From assembly GCA_035561075.1 (NCBI GenBank), contig DATMYF010000157.1:4754-68753 (forward strand): a DNA stretch of 64,000 bases, read 5' to 3'. The position numbers were made by a program, and so were the translations under genes. The DNA comes from JAMCRM01 sp035561075. GTDB taxonomy: Bacteria; Acidobacteriota; Terriglobia; Bryobacterales; Bryobacteraceae. Positions 34,746 through 43,554 of this stretch are shown piece by piece. The stretch's first letter is position 1, and each line of letters opens with the position of its first letter. A model generated the notes under the pieces. The model did not search any database and was not told the DNA's origin. It saw only the letters and a program-made list of their open reading frames with translations.

Positions 34746-35771
34746 ATGCCCCTAGTGTCGATGCGGCAACTTCTGGACGAGGCCGCCAAAGGCGGATACG
34801 GCGTTGGCGCTTTCAACGTCAACAACATGGAGCAGATCCAGTCGATCATGGAAGCGGCCCGCGAGACCAAGTCGCCGGTGATCGTGCAGGCGAGCCGCGG
34901 TGCGCGCTCCTACTCCAACGACCGTTTTCTGTATCACCTGATGATCGCGGCCACCGAAGTGTACCCCGAGATCCCCACGGTGCTGCACCTCGATCACGGC
35001 AATTCCGTGGAGACCTGCAAGTCGGCCATCGCCATGGGCTTCACAAGCGTCATGATGGACGGCTCCCTGATGCCCGACGGGAAGACCCCGTCGTCCTTCG
35101 AGTACAACGTGAAGGCTACGAAGGAAGTCGTTGAAATGGCGCACGCAAAGGGCGTCACGGTGGAAGGCGAGATCGGCTGTCTCGGTGGTATCGAAGACGG
35201 CCATGGCGCGGGGCTCGACGGCCTCTCCCACCTCACCGACCCGGCCCAGGCAGAAGAATTCGTGAAGCTTACTGGTTTGGATGCCCTGGCAATCGCCATC
35301 GGCACCAGCCACGGCGCTTATAAGTTCACCAGCAAGCCCACCGGCGAAACGCTGAAGATGAACGTCCTGATGGAGATCCACAAGCGGCTGCCCAACGTCC
35401 ACCTGGTGATGCACGGCTCCTCCAGCGTTCCGAAGGACCTGCAGGACATCATCAACCAGTACGGTGGCAAGCTGAAGCCCACCTGGGGCGTGCCGGTGGA
35501 AGAGATCCAACTCGGCATCCGCAACGGCGTCCGCAAGATCAACGTGGATACCGACAACCGCCTGGCCATCACCGGCGCAATCCGCAAGGTTTTCGTCGAG
35601 AAGCCGGAAGAGTTCGATCCGCGCAGCTACCTGAAGCCCGCGCGCGAAGCCATGAAGAAAGTGGTTGCCCTGCGCATGACCCAGTTCGGGCAGGCCGGCC
35701 ACGCGGGCGACTACACCCCGATGTCTATGGACGAAATGGCGCGCCGTTACGCCAACGCCGCCAAGGCGTAA
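34746..35771 (+). CDS. fba: Class II fructose-bisphosphate aldolase
   Basis: The 341-residue zinc-dependent aldolase cleaves or forms fructose-1,6-bisphosphate in glycolysis and gluconeogenesis. The zinc-ligand motifs are HLDHGNS, GEIGCLGG, GTSHGAYKF and MHGSSSVP. The substrate-binding stretch is GVRKINVDTDNRLAITGA. The longer form with YLKPAREAMKKVV near the C-terminus is usual for this subclass. The gene stands alone, with a strong ribosome site. A long hairpin lies between its stop and the next gene. It forms a metabolic pair with glpX at 16070. Confidence 0.96.
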   Translation: MPLVSMRQLLDEAAKGGYGVGAFNVNNMEQIQSIMEAARETKSPVIVQASRGARSYSNDRFLYHLMIAATEVYPEIPTVLHLDHGNSVETCKSAIAMGFTSVMMDGSLMPDGKTPSSFEYNVKATKEVVEMAHAKGVTVEGEIGCLGGIEDGHGAGLDGLSHLTDPAQAEEFVKLTGLDALAIAIGTSHGAYKFTSKPTGETLKMNVLMEIHKRLPNVHLVMHGSSSVPKDLQDIINQYGGKLKPTWGVPVEEIQLGIRNGVRKINVDTDNRLAITGAIRKVFVEKPEEFDPRSYLKPAREAMKKVVALRMTQFGQAGHAGDYTPMSMDEMARRYANAAKA

Positions 35772-35786
35772 AACATCCGTGACGCA

Positions 35787-35819
35787 AGCCGCGGGTGCAT
35801 TATAATTGCACCTGCGGCT
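35787..35819 (+). promoter_or_regulatory. 13-bp stem with TATAAT in its loop, between fba and the hydrolase gene
   Basis: The arms AGCCGCGGGTGCA (35787-35799) and TGCACCTGCGGCT (35807-35819) pair over 13 positions with a single G-T wobble. The seven-base loop TTATAAT contains a perfect consensus -10 box (35801-35806). The right arm ends at the base before the hydrolase ATG (35820). In RNA this would be a strong terminator-like stem after fba. In DNA it is a large operator-like palindrome centred on the promoter of the next gene. Confidence 0.65.
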
Positions 35820-36890
35820 ATGCGTATCTTCCTCTTCCTCTCCCTGCTGGCCCCGCTCTGCGCGGGCGCGCCCAAGATCGATACCGGCGAGATCAACGGG
35901 GCGAAATACCTGATTGAAGTCCCCGATAGCTGGAACGGCGTCCTGATCATGTACTGCCACGGGTACGCCTCATCACCGGGCAACTTCGACAGCCCCAGGC
36001 AACAGTCCGCCATGAATCCGTTCGTGGAGTCCGGTTATGCGGTGGCGCGCTCCGGTTACGCGGCCGGCGGATTCGCGGTGAAGGAAGCCGTCCAGGACAC
36101 TCAGGCGCTGCGCCGCTACTTCGTCGCGAAGCATGGCACGCCGAGCGAAACCTACGTCATGGGCCACTCGATGGGTGGGCTCCTCACCATGGCGCTCGTG
36201 GAGATGTTCCCCGAGGATTACGACGGCGGTTTGGCCCTGTGCGGCGTGCTCTCCCCGTCGGCGTGGTTCGTGGAGCGCCATATTTTCGATTCCCGCGTGG
36301 TCTTCGACTATCTCTTTCCTGGTGTGCTGCCGCCGCCCGACAAAGCCGCCCCGCGCGATCCCGGCGTCACGAAGAAGATCGCCGCCGCGCTCGATTCAAA
36401 CCCCTCTGCAGCGGAGACCTTCCGACGTTACGTGAGCGCACGGAACCACCAGGAAGCCGCCGGGGTGGCCGCGTTCTTCACCGAACTCCTGACCGAGTTG
36501 ATCCAGCGTGCCGGCGGCAACGCGTTCGATAACCGCAACACCATCTACCAGGGCACCCCGGACAATGACGCGCTCAACGACGGCGTCAAGCGCTACGCCG
36601 CCGACCCTCGCGCGGCCGAATACCTGCGGGTATGGTATACGCCGACCGGACGGCTCACACGCCCGCTGCTCGCTATTCACACCACCCAGGATGCCGTCGT
36701 GCCGCCATGGGTACCCGGGATGTACGCCACCATGGCAGGGCAGGCCGGTAGCTCCGGGTTTTTTGTCCAGCAGTATGTCAAGCGCGCCGGCCATTGCGCA
36801 ATCAGTCCGGAGGAGACCACCCGCGGCTTCAACCAGTTGCGCGAATGGAAAACGAAAGGGGCGCGACCGCTGGCCGGCGCCGCGCGTTAA
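35820..36890 (+). CDS. Secreted alpha/beta-hydrolase (prolyl oligopeptidase-like)
   Basis: The 356-residue protein has a signal peptide (MRIFLFLSLLAPLCAGAPK) and an alpha/beta-hydrolase fold. The nucleophile elbow is GHSMGG (Ser117). The oxyanion-hole region is YCHGYASSPGNF, and the acid and His are probably in HTTQDAVVPPW and GHCAISPEE near the end. It is probably a periplasmic esterase or peptidase; the substrate is unknown. Its -10 box lies in the loop of the 13-base stem just upstream, giving a leader of only about six bases. Confidence 0.8.
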   Translation: MRIFLFLSLLAPLCAGAPKIDTGEINGAKYLIEVPDSWNGVLIMYCHGYASSPGNFDSPRQQSAMNPFVESGYAVARSGYAAGGFAVKEAVQDTQALRRYFVAKHGTPSETYVMGHSMGGLLTMALVEMFPEDYDGGLALCGVLSPSAWFVERHIFDSRVVFDYLFPGVLPPPDKAAPRDPGVTKKIAAALDSNPSAAETFRRYVSARNHQEAAGVAAFFTELLTELIQRAGGNAFDNRNTIYQGTPDNDALNDGVKRYAADPRAAEYLRVWYTPTGRLTRPLLAIHTTQDAVVPPWVPGMYATMAGQAGSSGFFVQQYVKRAGHCAISPEETTRGFNQLREWKTKGARPLAGAAR

Positions 36891-36899
36891 GCTGTTCGG

Positions 36900-39518
36900 A
36901 TGCTTCTGCTGACGGGCCCGGCCGGCTCCGGCAAATCGTGGCGCGTCGCCGAACGTTTCCGGGAATTCCTGCGCCGCAACGACACTTCCGTGCGGCTCCT
37001 GGTGCCGACTGCGACCCTGGCGAGGCACTTGCAAAACCGCTTCGCGCGGGAGGGATTCGTCTTCCGTCCCGGGCTTATCCAGACGCTCTCGCGTTTCGTC
37101 GATACATTCGCAGCCGACCTTCCGCAGGTCTCTGAACCGGCGTTCTACCTCATCGTGGAGGAAACCGCGCTGCGCCTGAATCGGCCCGAATTCGCCGGGG
37201 TGGTGCGGCTCCCTGGCTTCTGCGCGTCGCTGGCCCGCGCCATGGCGGAGTTCTCTTCAGCCGGCTGCGATGCGGCGCGCCTGGCCGCGCACCTGCCGGA
37301 GACGCCGCTCGGCCCCGCCTTCCTGGCAATCTATGAGGAGGTGGACCGGGAACTCGTGCGTCGGGGCCTCTCAATGCGCGCCACGCGCCTGGAGCACGTC
37401 GCCGGACGCATAGCGCGCGACGGCATGCCGGGCATCTCCACGGTGCTGCTGGACGGCTTCCACGCCCTGCCCGACCCCGAACTCGCCGTCATCCGTGCCA
37501 TGGGGCAACACGCCGACCTGACCCTGACCCTGCCCCCGGGCGCGCGCCACCCGGGCGAAGGTTTTACCGCCGAGCCCTGCGGCCGGACACGCACCGCAGC
37601 GCCCGTTGAAGTAACAGCAGCCCCTACCCTGGAGCGTGAGGCGGACGAGATCGCGCGACGCATCCTGGAGCAGGCGGGGCAGGGAAGGCGCTTCCGCGAG
37701 ATGGCCGTGGTGGTCCGCACCCAGGACGTCTACGAGTCCGTGCTGCGCGCCAGTTTCGAACGCTTCGGCATCCCGGCCCGTTTCTACTTCGATGCCAACC
37801 TGGCCGGGCATCCCGTCGCCCAGTATCTTGCCGGTGCCGTGGATGCCATGCTCGGTGGTTGGGACTGGGCGGCCACCATGGCGGTGCTGCGCCTGACGGA
37901 ATCCGGGTACTCCTCCGCCGTGGACCGCTTGGACTTCACCGTCCGGGAGCGCATCCCCGCGGCTGGGCTGGCCGGACTGCGCGAGATCGCGGGCGACGGC
38001 CGCATCGCGCGCATCGTCGACGCGCTGGGCACACTCGATGAGCTGCGCGCCCTGTCTCTGGCCCCGGGCGACTGGTCGCGGCGGCTGCGCTGCCTGCGTG
38101 CGCTCTACCAGCCCCCGCGTGCCGTGGACGGCGTCTCGCACGAAACCGCGCGCATGTGGCGAAGCCACGCCGCCGTTCTGAACGCCTTCGACGAAGCGCT
38201 CGACCAGGTTGGGGAGGCGCTGGCACCCGCCGGCGCCCCTATCGCGTTTGCGGATTTTTGGCGCGCGTTCCGCTCTGTCCTGCGGCTCACGCCGTTGCGC
38301 CTCGATGATGATCGGCGCGATACCGTGCACGTCCTGGGCGCGCACGAAGCGCGGCAGTGGCAAGTCCCGGTGGTTTTCGTCTGCGGGCTGGTGGAGAAGC
38401 AGTTCCCGCGCCTGCACCGGCAGTGCCCGTTCTTTCCGGACCCCGCACGGCGTGCGCTTGCTCGCGCCGGTATCCGGGTCCGCACCGCCGCCGAGTTCGA
38501 GGCTGAGGAGCGCGCCCTTTTCGACGCCGCCGTCAGCCGGGCCACGGTCCTCACGGTCCTCAGCTCCCCGAGTTCGAACGCCAAGGGCGAGCAGAACCTG
38601 CGCTCCCTATTCCTGGATGGCGTGAACGCCGCGGCGCACGAGCCGTTGCCTGTGCGACCCGCGCCGCGCTTCGTACGGGCAGGCTGGCGGCCTCCTGTCG
38701 CGCTACGCGACCCCGAACTGCTGCGCTTCATTGCAGAACGCACTGCCGTCCTTTCGCCCACAGCACTCGAAGCGTATCTGCACTGTCCCTACCGCTTCTT
38801 CGGCGACCACCTGCTGAGGCTGAAACCGCCGCCTCCACGCCCCGAGGAGCGCTTCGACTTCCTGGCCCAAGGCAACATCGTCCACGAGGTACTGGCGGAA
38901 TGGCACCGCCGGCCGCAACCGGTGGAGCCGCTTTTCGAGCGCATTTTCCGGCGCACCTGTGGGGAGTTGAACATCCTACCTGGGTACCAGACCGAGTCGC
39001 TGCGGCTTCGCATGCTCGCGGATGTGACCGCGTTCGTGGCTTCCGATCCCTGCCCGCGCGGCGAGGAAACCCGCACCGAGCAGCCTTTCGAGTACGTCCT
39101 CGGCGACGGCCTCTCCGTGCGCGGCCGCATCGACCGCCTCGAGATCCTGAGCGGCTCCCGCGGCTTCGTGATCGACTACAAGTACAGCGGGCCGCAGCGC
39201 ATCAAAGAGCGCGCCGAAGATGCCAATTCCCTCCAGCCCCCGCTCTACCTTCTGGCGGTGGAGCGCGCTTTCGAACTCGAGCCTGCCGGGATGTACTACT
39301 GCGGGTTGCGCGGCCAGGTGAAAAGCGCCGGATGGGATGCCCCCTTCGAGCCGGAGTGGCTTCCCTCGGCTATCGCGCGCAGTATGGATGCCGCGGCGCG
39401 CATCCGGGCGGGGGAGATTGCCCCGCGGCCGTCTGACGGCGAAGCCTGCGCCTGGTGCGCCAGCCACGACGTGTGCCGCTTCCAGGCCGCACGCGTAATG
39501 ACAGCGGAGAGCGCCTGA
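36900..39518 (+). CDS. addB: AddB-type helicase/nuclease subunit with Fe-S cluster motif
   Basis: The 872-residue protein has a Walker A motif (LLTGPAGSGKSWRVAERF), helicase-like domains with DGFHALPDPE and VFVCGLVEKQFPR, and a C-terminal PD-(D/E)XK nuclease (VLGDGLSVRGRIDRLE, FVIDYKY). Four cysteines (629, 850, 853, 859) form the C-x(n)-C-x2-C-x5-C pattern of the AddB/Cas4 iron-sulfur cluster. With AddA it resects double-strand breaks for RecA-dependent repair. addA starts two bases after its stop. TAAGCT (36888-36893) ends six bases before ATG, so the operon may start as a leaderless message. Confidence 0.88.
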   Translation: MLLLTGPAGSGKSWRVAERFREFLRRNDTSVRLLVPTATLARHLQNRFAREGFVFRPGLIQTLSRFVDTFAADLPQVSEPAFYLIVEETALRLNRPEFAGVVRLPGFCASLARAMAEFSSAGCDAARLAAHLPETPLGPAFLAIYEEVDRELVRRGLSMRATRLEHVAGRIARDGMPGISTVLLDGFHALPDPELAVIRAMGQHADLTLTLPPGARHPGEGFTAEPCGRTRTAAPVEVTAAPTLEREADEIARRILEQAGQGRRFREMAVVVRTQDVYESVLRASFERFGIPARFYFDANLAGHPVAQYLAGAVDAMLGGWDWAATMAVLRLTESGYSSAVDRLDFTVRERIPAAGLAGLREIAGDGRIARIVDALGTLDELRALSLAPGDWSRRLRCLRALYQPPRAVDGVSHETARMWRSHAAVLNAFDEALDQVGEALAPAGAPIAFADFWRAFRSVLRLTPLRLDDDRRDTVHVLGAHEARQWQVPVVFVCGLVEKQFPRLHRQCPFFPDPARRALARAGIRVRTAAEFEAEERALFDAAVSRATVLTVLSSPSSNAKGEQNLRSLFLDGVNAAAHEPLPVRPAPRFVRAGWRPPVALRDPELLRFIAERTAVLSPTALEAYLHCPYRFFGDHLLRLKPPPPRPEERFDFLAQGNIVHEVLAEWHRRPQPVEPLFERIFRRTCGELNILPGYQTESLRLRMLADVTAFVASDPCPRGEETRTEQPFEYVLGDGLSVRGRIDRLEILSGSRGFVIDYKYSGPQRIKERAEDANSLQPPLYLLAVERAFELEPAGMYYCGLRGQVKSAGWDAPFEPEWLPSAIARSMDAAARIRAGEIAPRPSDGEACAWCASHDVCRFQAARVMTAESA

Positions 39519-39520
39519 TC

Positions 39521-42500
39521 ATGGACTTCACCCCTTCGCAACTCGATGCCGTGGACATCCGGCGCTCCGGCGTGGATACCTGCGTTGTGGCCGGACCCGG
39601 CTCCGGTAAGACCACCGTGCTGGTCGAGTATTTCCGGCGCCTGGTGGAGAGCGGCATAGACCCGCTCCGCATCCTGGCCATCACCTTCACCGAGAAGGCC
39701 GCCAGCAAGATGCGGGAGAAGCTCGCCAAAGCCTTCGCGGGGGACCTCGCCGTCCGCGGCCGGCTGGAGCGGGCCTATGTCTCCACGGTGCATGGCTTCT
39801 GCGCGCGGCTGCTGCGTGAGAACGCCATCTTCGCGGGGATCGACCCGGAATTCCACGTCATGGACGAGCAGGAGTCCGCCCGGCAGCAATGGACGGCGGT
39901 GACGGGCGCTCTCGATGAACTGCTCGACGCGGAACCTGCCGCCACTCTGGCGCTTATGCGCGGGTTGGCTTCCCCGGATATCGCCGGCGCGGTGCTTGGA
40001 ATCTACGACGCCATGCGCGGGGCGGGTGTCGGGATCGAAACCCTCGCCGCCTACCCCGCGCCCCCCGGACCCGGGATGGACGAGGTGCGGGCGCTGGTTT
40101 CCCGGATCCGCATGGAGCATCCCGTGGGATGGTCGGAGAAGCAGCGCGCGCATCTCGAAGAGGTGCTGGAGTGCTGCGAGCGCATCTGCGGCGGCGAGCC
40201 GCTGGCGGCCCTCGCATGTAACCTGACGAAGCTCAAGCGCGGCAACGGCACCTACGAGGGCCTTCGCGAGCTACGCTCACTTTTGCCCGAAGCCCAGCGC
40301 GGCCTGCTCACGGAGCACTACTCCGCCGAGCGTCTCCTGTTGGTCCGTCTGCTCGCTCGCTTCGACGCCCTCTACCGAGACAGTAAGCAGCGAACCGGCG
40401 CACTCGACTACGCCGATCTGGAGGAGTTCGCCGTGCGGCTGCTCGACCGCAATCCCGACGTGCGCGTTCGCATCCAGGGCCAATTCGACCAGGTGCTCAT
40501 GGACGAGTTTCAGGACACCAACGGCCAACAGGCGCAGCTACTTGAACTGGTGCGCCCGCCGGACCGGTTCTACGCAGTCGGCGACATCAACCAGTCGATC
40601 TACGGCTTCCGCCACGCCGAGCCGGCCGTGTTCCGGCAATATCGCGATCAGGTAGGTGCCACCGGAAGGCGTTTGGTGGACCTGCGGGACAACTTCCGCA
40701 GCCGCGCGGATATCCTGCATGCCGTCGAGACGGTGCTCGATGGCGTACCGGGCATCGAACCGCGCGCCTTGGTCGCCCTCCAGGAGTTTTCTGACAAGGA
40801 AGTGCCGAGTGTCGAGGCCCTGATCGCCACTGGCGACGACGCGCAGGCGATTGAGCCCGCTCTGGTCGCGCGGCGTATCGTGGAGCTTCAAGCCAGCCTG
40901 CGGGTGAAGAAGCGCGCCGCCGCGTTTCGCGATTTCGCCGTTCTGGTGCGAAATTCGGAGGTGCTGGCGGGATTTACCTCGGCTTTCGATGCGGCAGGAA
41001 TTCCGTGGGTGGTGAACCGCGGGAAGGGTTTCTACGAAACTCGCGAGGTAGTGGACCTGCTGAACCTGCTGCGCGTCCTGGCGAACCCTCGGGACGAGAT
41101 CGCCCTGGCTGCGGTCTTGCGTTCGCCCTTTGTTGAACTCTCCGATGAGGCGCTCCTGCGCCTGAAGCAGCAGGGCAGCCTCGCAACCGCCTTGCGGCGG
41201 CAGGAGCCCGCCGGCTTCGACCCTGAAGATTGGGTGAAGCTGCGCCGCTTTGACGAGCAGCTTGCCGGATGGCGCGCCGGCATCGGCTACCTCGCCTTCG
41301 ACCGTCTGCTGCTGCGTGCCATCGAGGAGACCGGCTACCCCTGGGACGCCACTCCGCGCGGTGCCGGGAATATGGAAAAGTTGCTGGCACAGGCGCGCGA
41401 GGCTTCCACGCGGCGGACCCTGGCGGAGTTCGTCGAGGATCTGCGGTTGGTGCGCGCGTCGAACCCGCGCGAGCCCGAAGCCCCGCCCGAGGATAGCGCC
41501 GATGCCGTGATGCTGATGACCGTGCACTCGGCCAAGGGCCTGGAATTTCCGGTGGTGTTCGTCTCCGCCTTGCACAAGGGTTCCGACCAGAGCCTGGGCG
41601 GCCTGTCCTTCTCGCCGCGATACGGCTTGGGCGCGCGCTGGCGCAATCCGGTCAACGGCGAGTCGCACGACGACAGCTTCCAGCACGCCATCCGGGCCGA
41701 GCGCCACGAGCGCGAGTCGCAGGAGAGCAACCGCCTGCTATATGTCGCGATGACTCGGGCCGAGGAGCATCTGGTGCTCTCCATGGCAGGTCCGAAGAAC
41801 TGGGGGAAGATGCTTTCCGAAACGCTCGCCCTGGACTGCGGGATGGAGCGCGATGAAGTGATCACCCGCAACACTCCTGCGGGCGACCCCTGGCGACTCC
41901 GCGTGCTCTGCGCCTCCACGGCGCCGGAGCGCGCCCCGCGTCCCCAACTTGCCGAAGCCGCCGCCGCGGTCACGTTCCTGCCGCGTCCGGCGATTACAGA
42001 TCAGCACGATGGCAATGCTACCGTGACCTCCGTTAACGCCTACGCCGGCTGCCCCCGCCGCTACTACCTGAGCAGCTACCTGGGCCTGGAGACGCCAGTG
42101 AAGGGAACTGGCAACGGGGAAGCACTGAGTTCGGCGGACTTCGGCCGCCAGGTGCACGCGCTGCTGGCCGGTGAGCCAGTGCCGGATCCCGTTCCCGAAG
42201 CGCTGGACCTGGCCGGCCGCTTCGCACCGAGCGCACTCGGGAAGATTGCCGCCGCCGCTATGCGTGTGGAGCGCGAATTCGATTTTCTGCTGGCGCTCGA
42301 CGATCTCGTCCTCCGCGGACAGATCGACCTGTGGTTTGAAGACCACGCCGGGCTCGCGCTGGTGGATTACAAAACCGACCGGGTGAGCGCCGACGAAGTC
42401 CCCGGTCGCGCCGCCGGTTACGCCGTCCAACTACGCCTGTACGCGGTCGCTCTTCAGCGCCTTACGGGACGCCTGCCGAACCGCGCCTGGATCTACTTCC

Positions 42501-42700
42501 TGCGTCCGGACGTCGCCGTGCCCATCGAGATCACACCGGCGGCACTGGCCGAAGTGCAGGCCGTGGTCGCCGAATTTCGCGAATCCCAGGCCACCCTGTC
42601 GTTTCCCCCTCGCGAGGGCCCCCATTGCCGCGCCTGCCCACACCAGGGCGAGTCGTGCGTGCTGGAAACAGGGCCTCCACCTGCGCCTCCGGGATGCTGA
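39521..42700 (+). CDS. addA: AddA-type UvrD-like helicase/nuclease subunit
   Basis: The 1059-residue SF1 helicase has a Q motif (FTPSQLDAVD), Walker A (VVAGPGSGKTTVLVEYF), motif Ia (AITFTEKAASKMREK), Walker B (QVLMDEFQDTN), motif III (YAVGDINQSIYGFRHAEP) and motifs V/VI (TVHSAKGLEFPVVFVSAL, LLYVAMTRAEEHLVLS). The C-terminal PD-(D/E)XK nuclease has LVDYKTD. Cysteines 844, 1036, 1039 and 1046 (GCPRRY, then CRACPHQGESC) look like an additional Fe-S cluster, which is unusual for AddA. The ATG at 39521 follows addB by two bases. The last 170 bases overlap the convergent gene at 42531. Confidence 0.92.
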   Translation: MDFTPSQLDAVDIRRSGVDTCVVAGPGSGKTTVLVEYFRRLVESGIDPLRILAITFTEKAASKMREKLAKAFAGDLAVRGRLERAYVSTVHGFCARLLRENAIFAGIDPEFHVMDEQESARQQWTAVTGALDELLDAEPAATLALMRGLASPDIAGAVLGIYDAMRGAGVGIETLAAYPAPPGPGMDEVRALVSRIRMEHPVGWSEKQRAHLEEVLECCERICGGEPLAALACNLTKLKRGNGTYEGLRELRSLLPEAQRGLLTEHYSAERLLLVRLLARFDALYRDSKQRTGALDYADLEEFAVRLLDRNPDVRVRIQGQFDQVLMDEFQDTNGQQAQLLELVRPPDRFYAVGDINQSIYGFRHAEPAVFRQYRDQVGATGRRLVDLRDNFRSRADILHAVETVLDGVPGIEPRALVALQEFSDKEVPSVEALIATGDDAQAIEPALVARRIVELQASLRVKKRAAAFRDFAVLVRNSEVLAGFTSAFDAAGIPWVVNRGKGFYETREVVDLLNLLRVLANPRDEIALAAVLRSPFVELSDEALLRLKQQGSLATALRRQEPAGFDPEDWVKLRRFDEQLAGWRAGIGYLAFDRLLLRAIEETGYPWDATPRGAGNMEKLLAQAREASTRRTLAEFVEDLRLVRASNPREPEAPPEDSADAVMLMTVHSAKGLEFPVVFVSALHKGSDQSLGGLSFSPRYGLGARWRNPVNGESHDDSFQHAIRAERHERESQESNRLLYVAMTRAEEHLVLSMAGPKNWGKMLSETLALDCGMERDEVITRNTPAGDPWRLRVLCASTAPERAPRPQLAEAAAAVTFLPRPAITDQHDGNATVTSVNAYAGCPRRYYLSSYLGLETPVKGTGNGEALSSADFGRQVHALLAGEPVPDPVPEALDLAGRFAPSALGKIAAAAMRVEREFDFLLALDDLVLRGQIDLWFEDHAGLALVDYKTDRVSADEVPGRAAGYAVQLRLYAVALQRLTGRLPNRAWIYFLRPDVAVPIEITPAALAEVQAVVAEFRESQATLSFPPREGPHCRACPHQGESCVLETGPPPAPPGC

Positions 42701-43520
42701 GCGAGAGCCGGACGGTACGCGCGTCTGCGGTCACGTTGAGGCCCTGGAGCAGCGCCGCTGCCGAGCTCCGGCTGTTCGCGCCGGCGATGGCGGCGAACAT
42801 GCGAATCGTAGCAGCCAGAGTGTCGGCATTCTGGTCTGTTGTGGTCAAGGCTTCGCCCGACAGGTCCACGTTCGCGCCGAATTTGATACCGAGGGTGGTC
42901 GACTCAATCGTGTTCACGGGCAGTCCCTTGATCGGCGGAGCCACCAGTGAAACGACCCATGCATCATGGGTGGTGCTAAGCCGGTTCACCTGAACGGCTA
43001 AGGCGGGATCGAGCAATGTGGGGGTGCTGATCCGGTCAAGCGCAGCGAGCACGTCTGCCTCCTGCCCTGCAATGGCTATGGACGAGTTGAGGATTGCAAC
43101 CGCACCACGCCTCGCCGGGCCGCTCAGGATCGTGCCGCCGTCGCGCGTTTCGACTTCCCCGCCATTCGCGCGCGCCGCTTCGGAAATCGTGGCCACGTCG
43201 AAGGTTCCGCGCACCAGCGCCAGTCCCGGGGGATGCGAACCGGCGGGCTGGCCGGTAGAGGCGAGCAGGACCTCCGCAATATCGCGCCGCGGATCGAAGC
43301 CAGTCGCCTCCATCAGCCGCCGGAGCGCCTCATCGTTCTGTTCCACGCGGCCGATCACGTATTGCCCGAACGGCGTGGTTTTGGCCTGCTCCACGTTGAC
43401 CCCGGCGAGCACCTTCGCGCCGGGCATCACCAAAGCCGTAAGCTGTGGATCTGCGGCGGGCATACTGCCGGCCGTAAACAGAGCTACCGCCACGGCGGCG
43501 CAGATGCGTGTGTTGACCAT
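42531..43520 (-). CDS. Secreted protein of unknown function, overlapping addA antiparallel
   Basis: The 329-residue protein has a signal peptide (ICAAVAVALFTAGSMPA). A conserved-looking body covers about 22-275 (MPGAKVLAGVNVEQAKTTPF, TGFDPRRDIAEVLLAS, SSIAIAGQEADVLAALDRIS). The C-terminal 55 residues are Gly/Arg/Pro-rich (GVGRRGNGGPREGETTGWPG) and are encoded opposite the end of addA, so this tail is probably an extension into the neighbouring gene. I do not recognise the family; similar secreted proteins occur in Acidobacteriota. The ATG at 43520 is preferred over an upstream start because it begins the signal peptide. Confidence 0.72.
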   Translation of the reverse strand: MVNTRICAAVAVALFTAGSMPAADPQLTALVMPGAKVLAGVNVEQAKTTPFGQYVIGRVEQNDEALRRLMEATGFDPRRDIAEVLLASTGQPAGSHPPGLALVRGTFDVATISEAARANGGEVETRDGGTILSGPARRGAVAILNSSIAIAGQEADVLAALDRISTPTLLDPALAVQVNRLSTTHDAWVVSLVAPPIKGLPVNTIESTTLGIKFGANVDLSGEALTTTDQNADTLAATIRMFAAIAGANSRSSAAALLQGLNVTADARTVRLSLSIPEAQVEALFPARTTRPGVGRRGNGGPREGETTGWPGIREIRRPRPALRPVPPV

Positions 43521-43554
43521 ACAACCCCCCGGGAGACGCAAACCTGCTCAAAGA

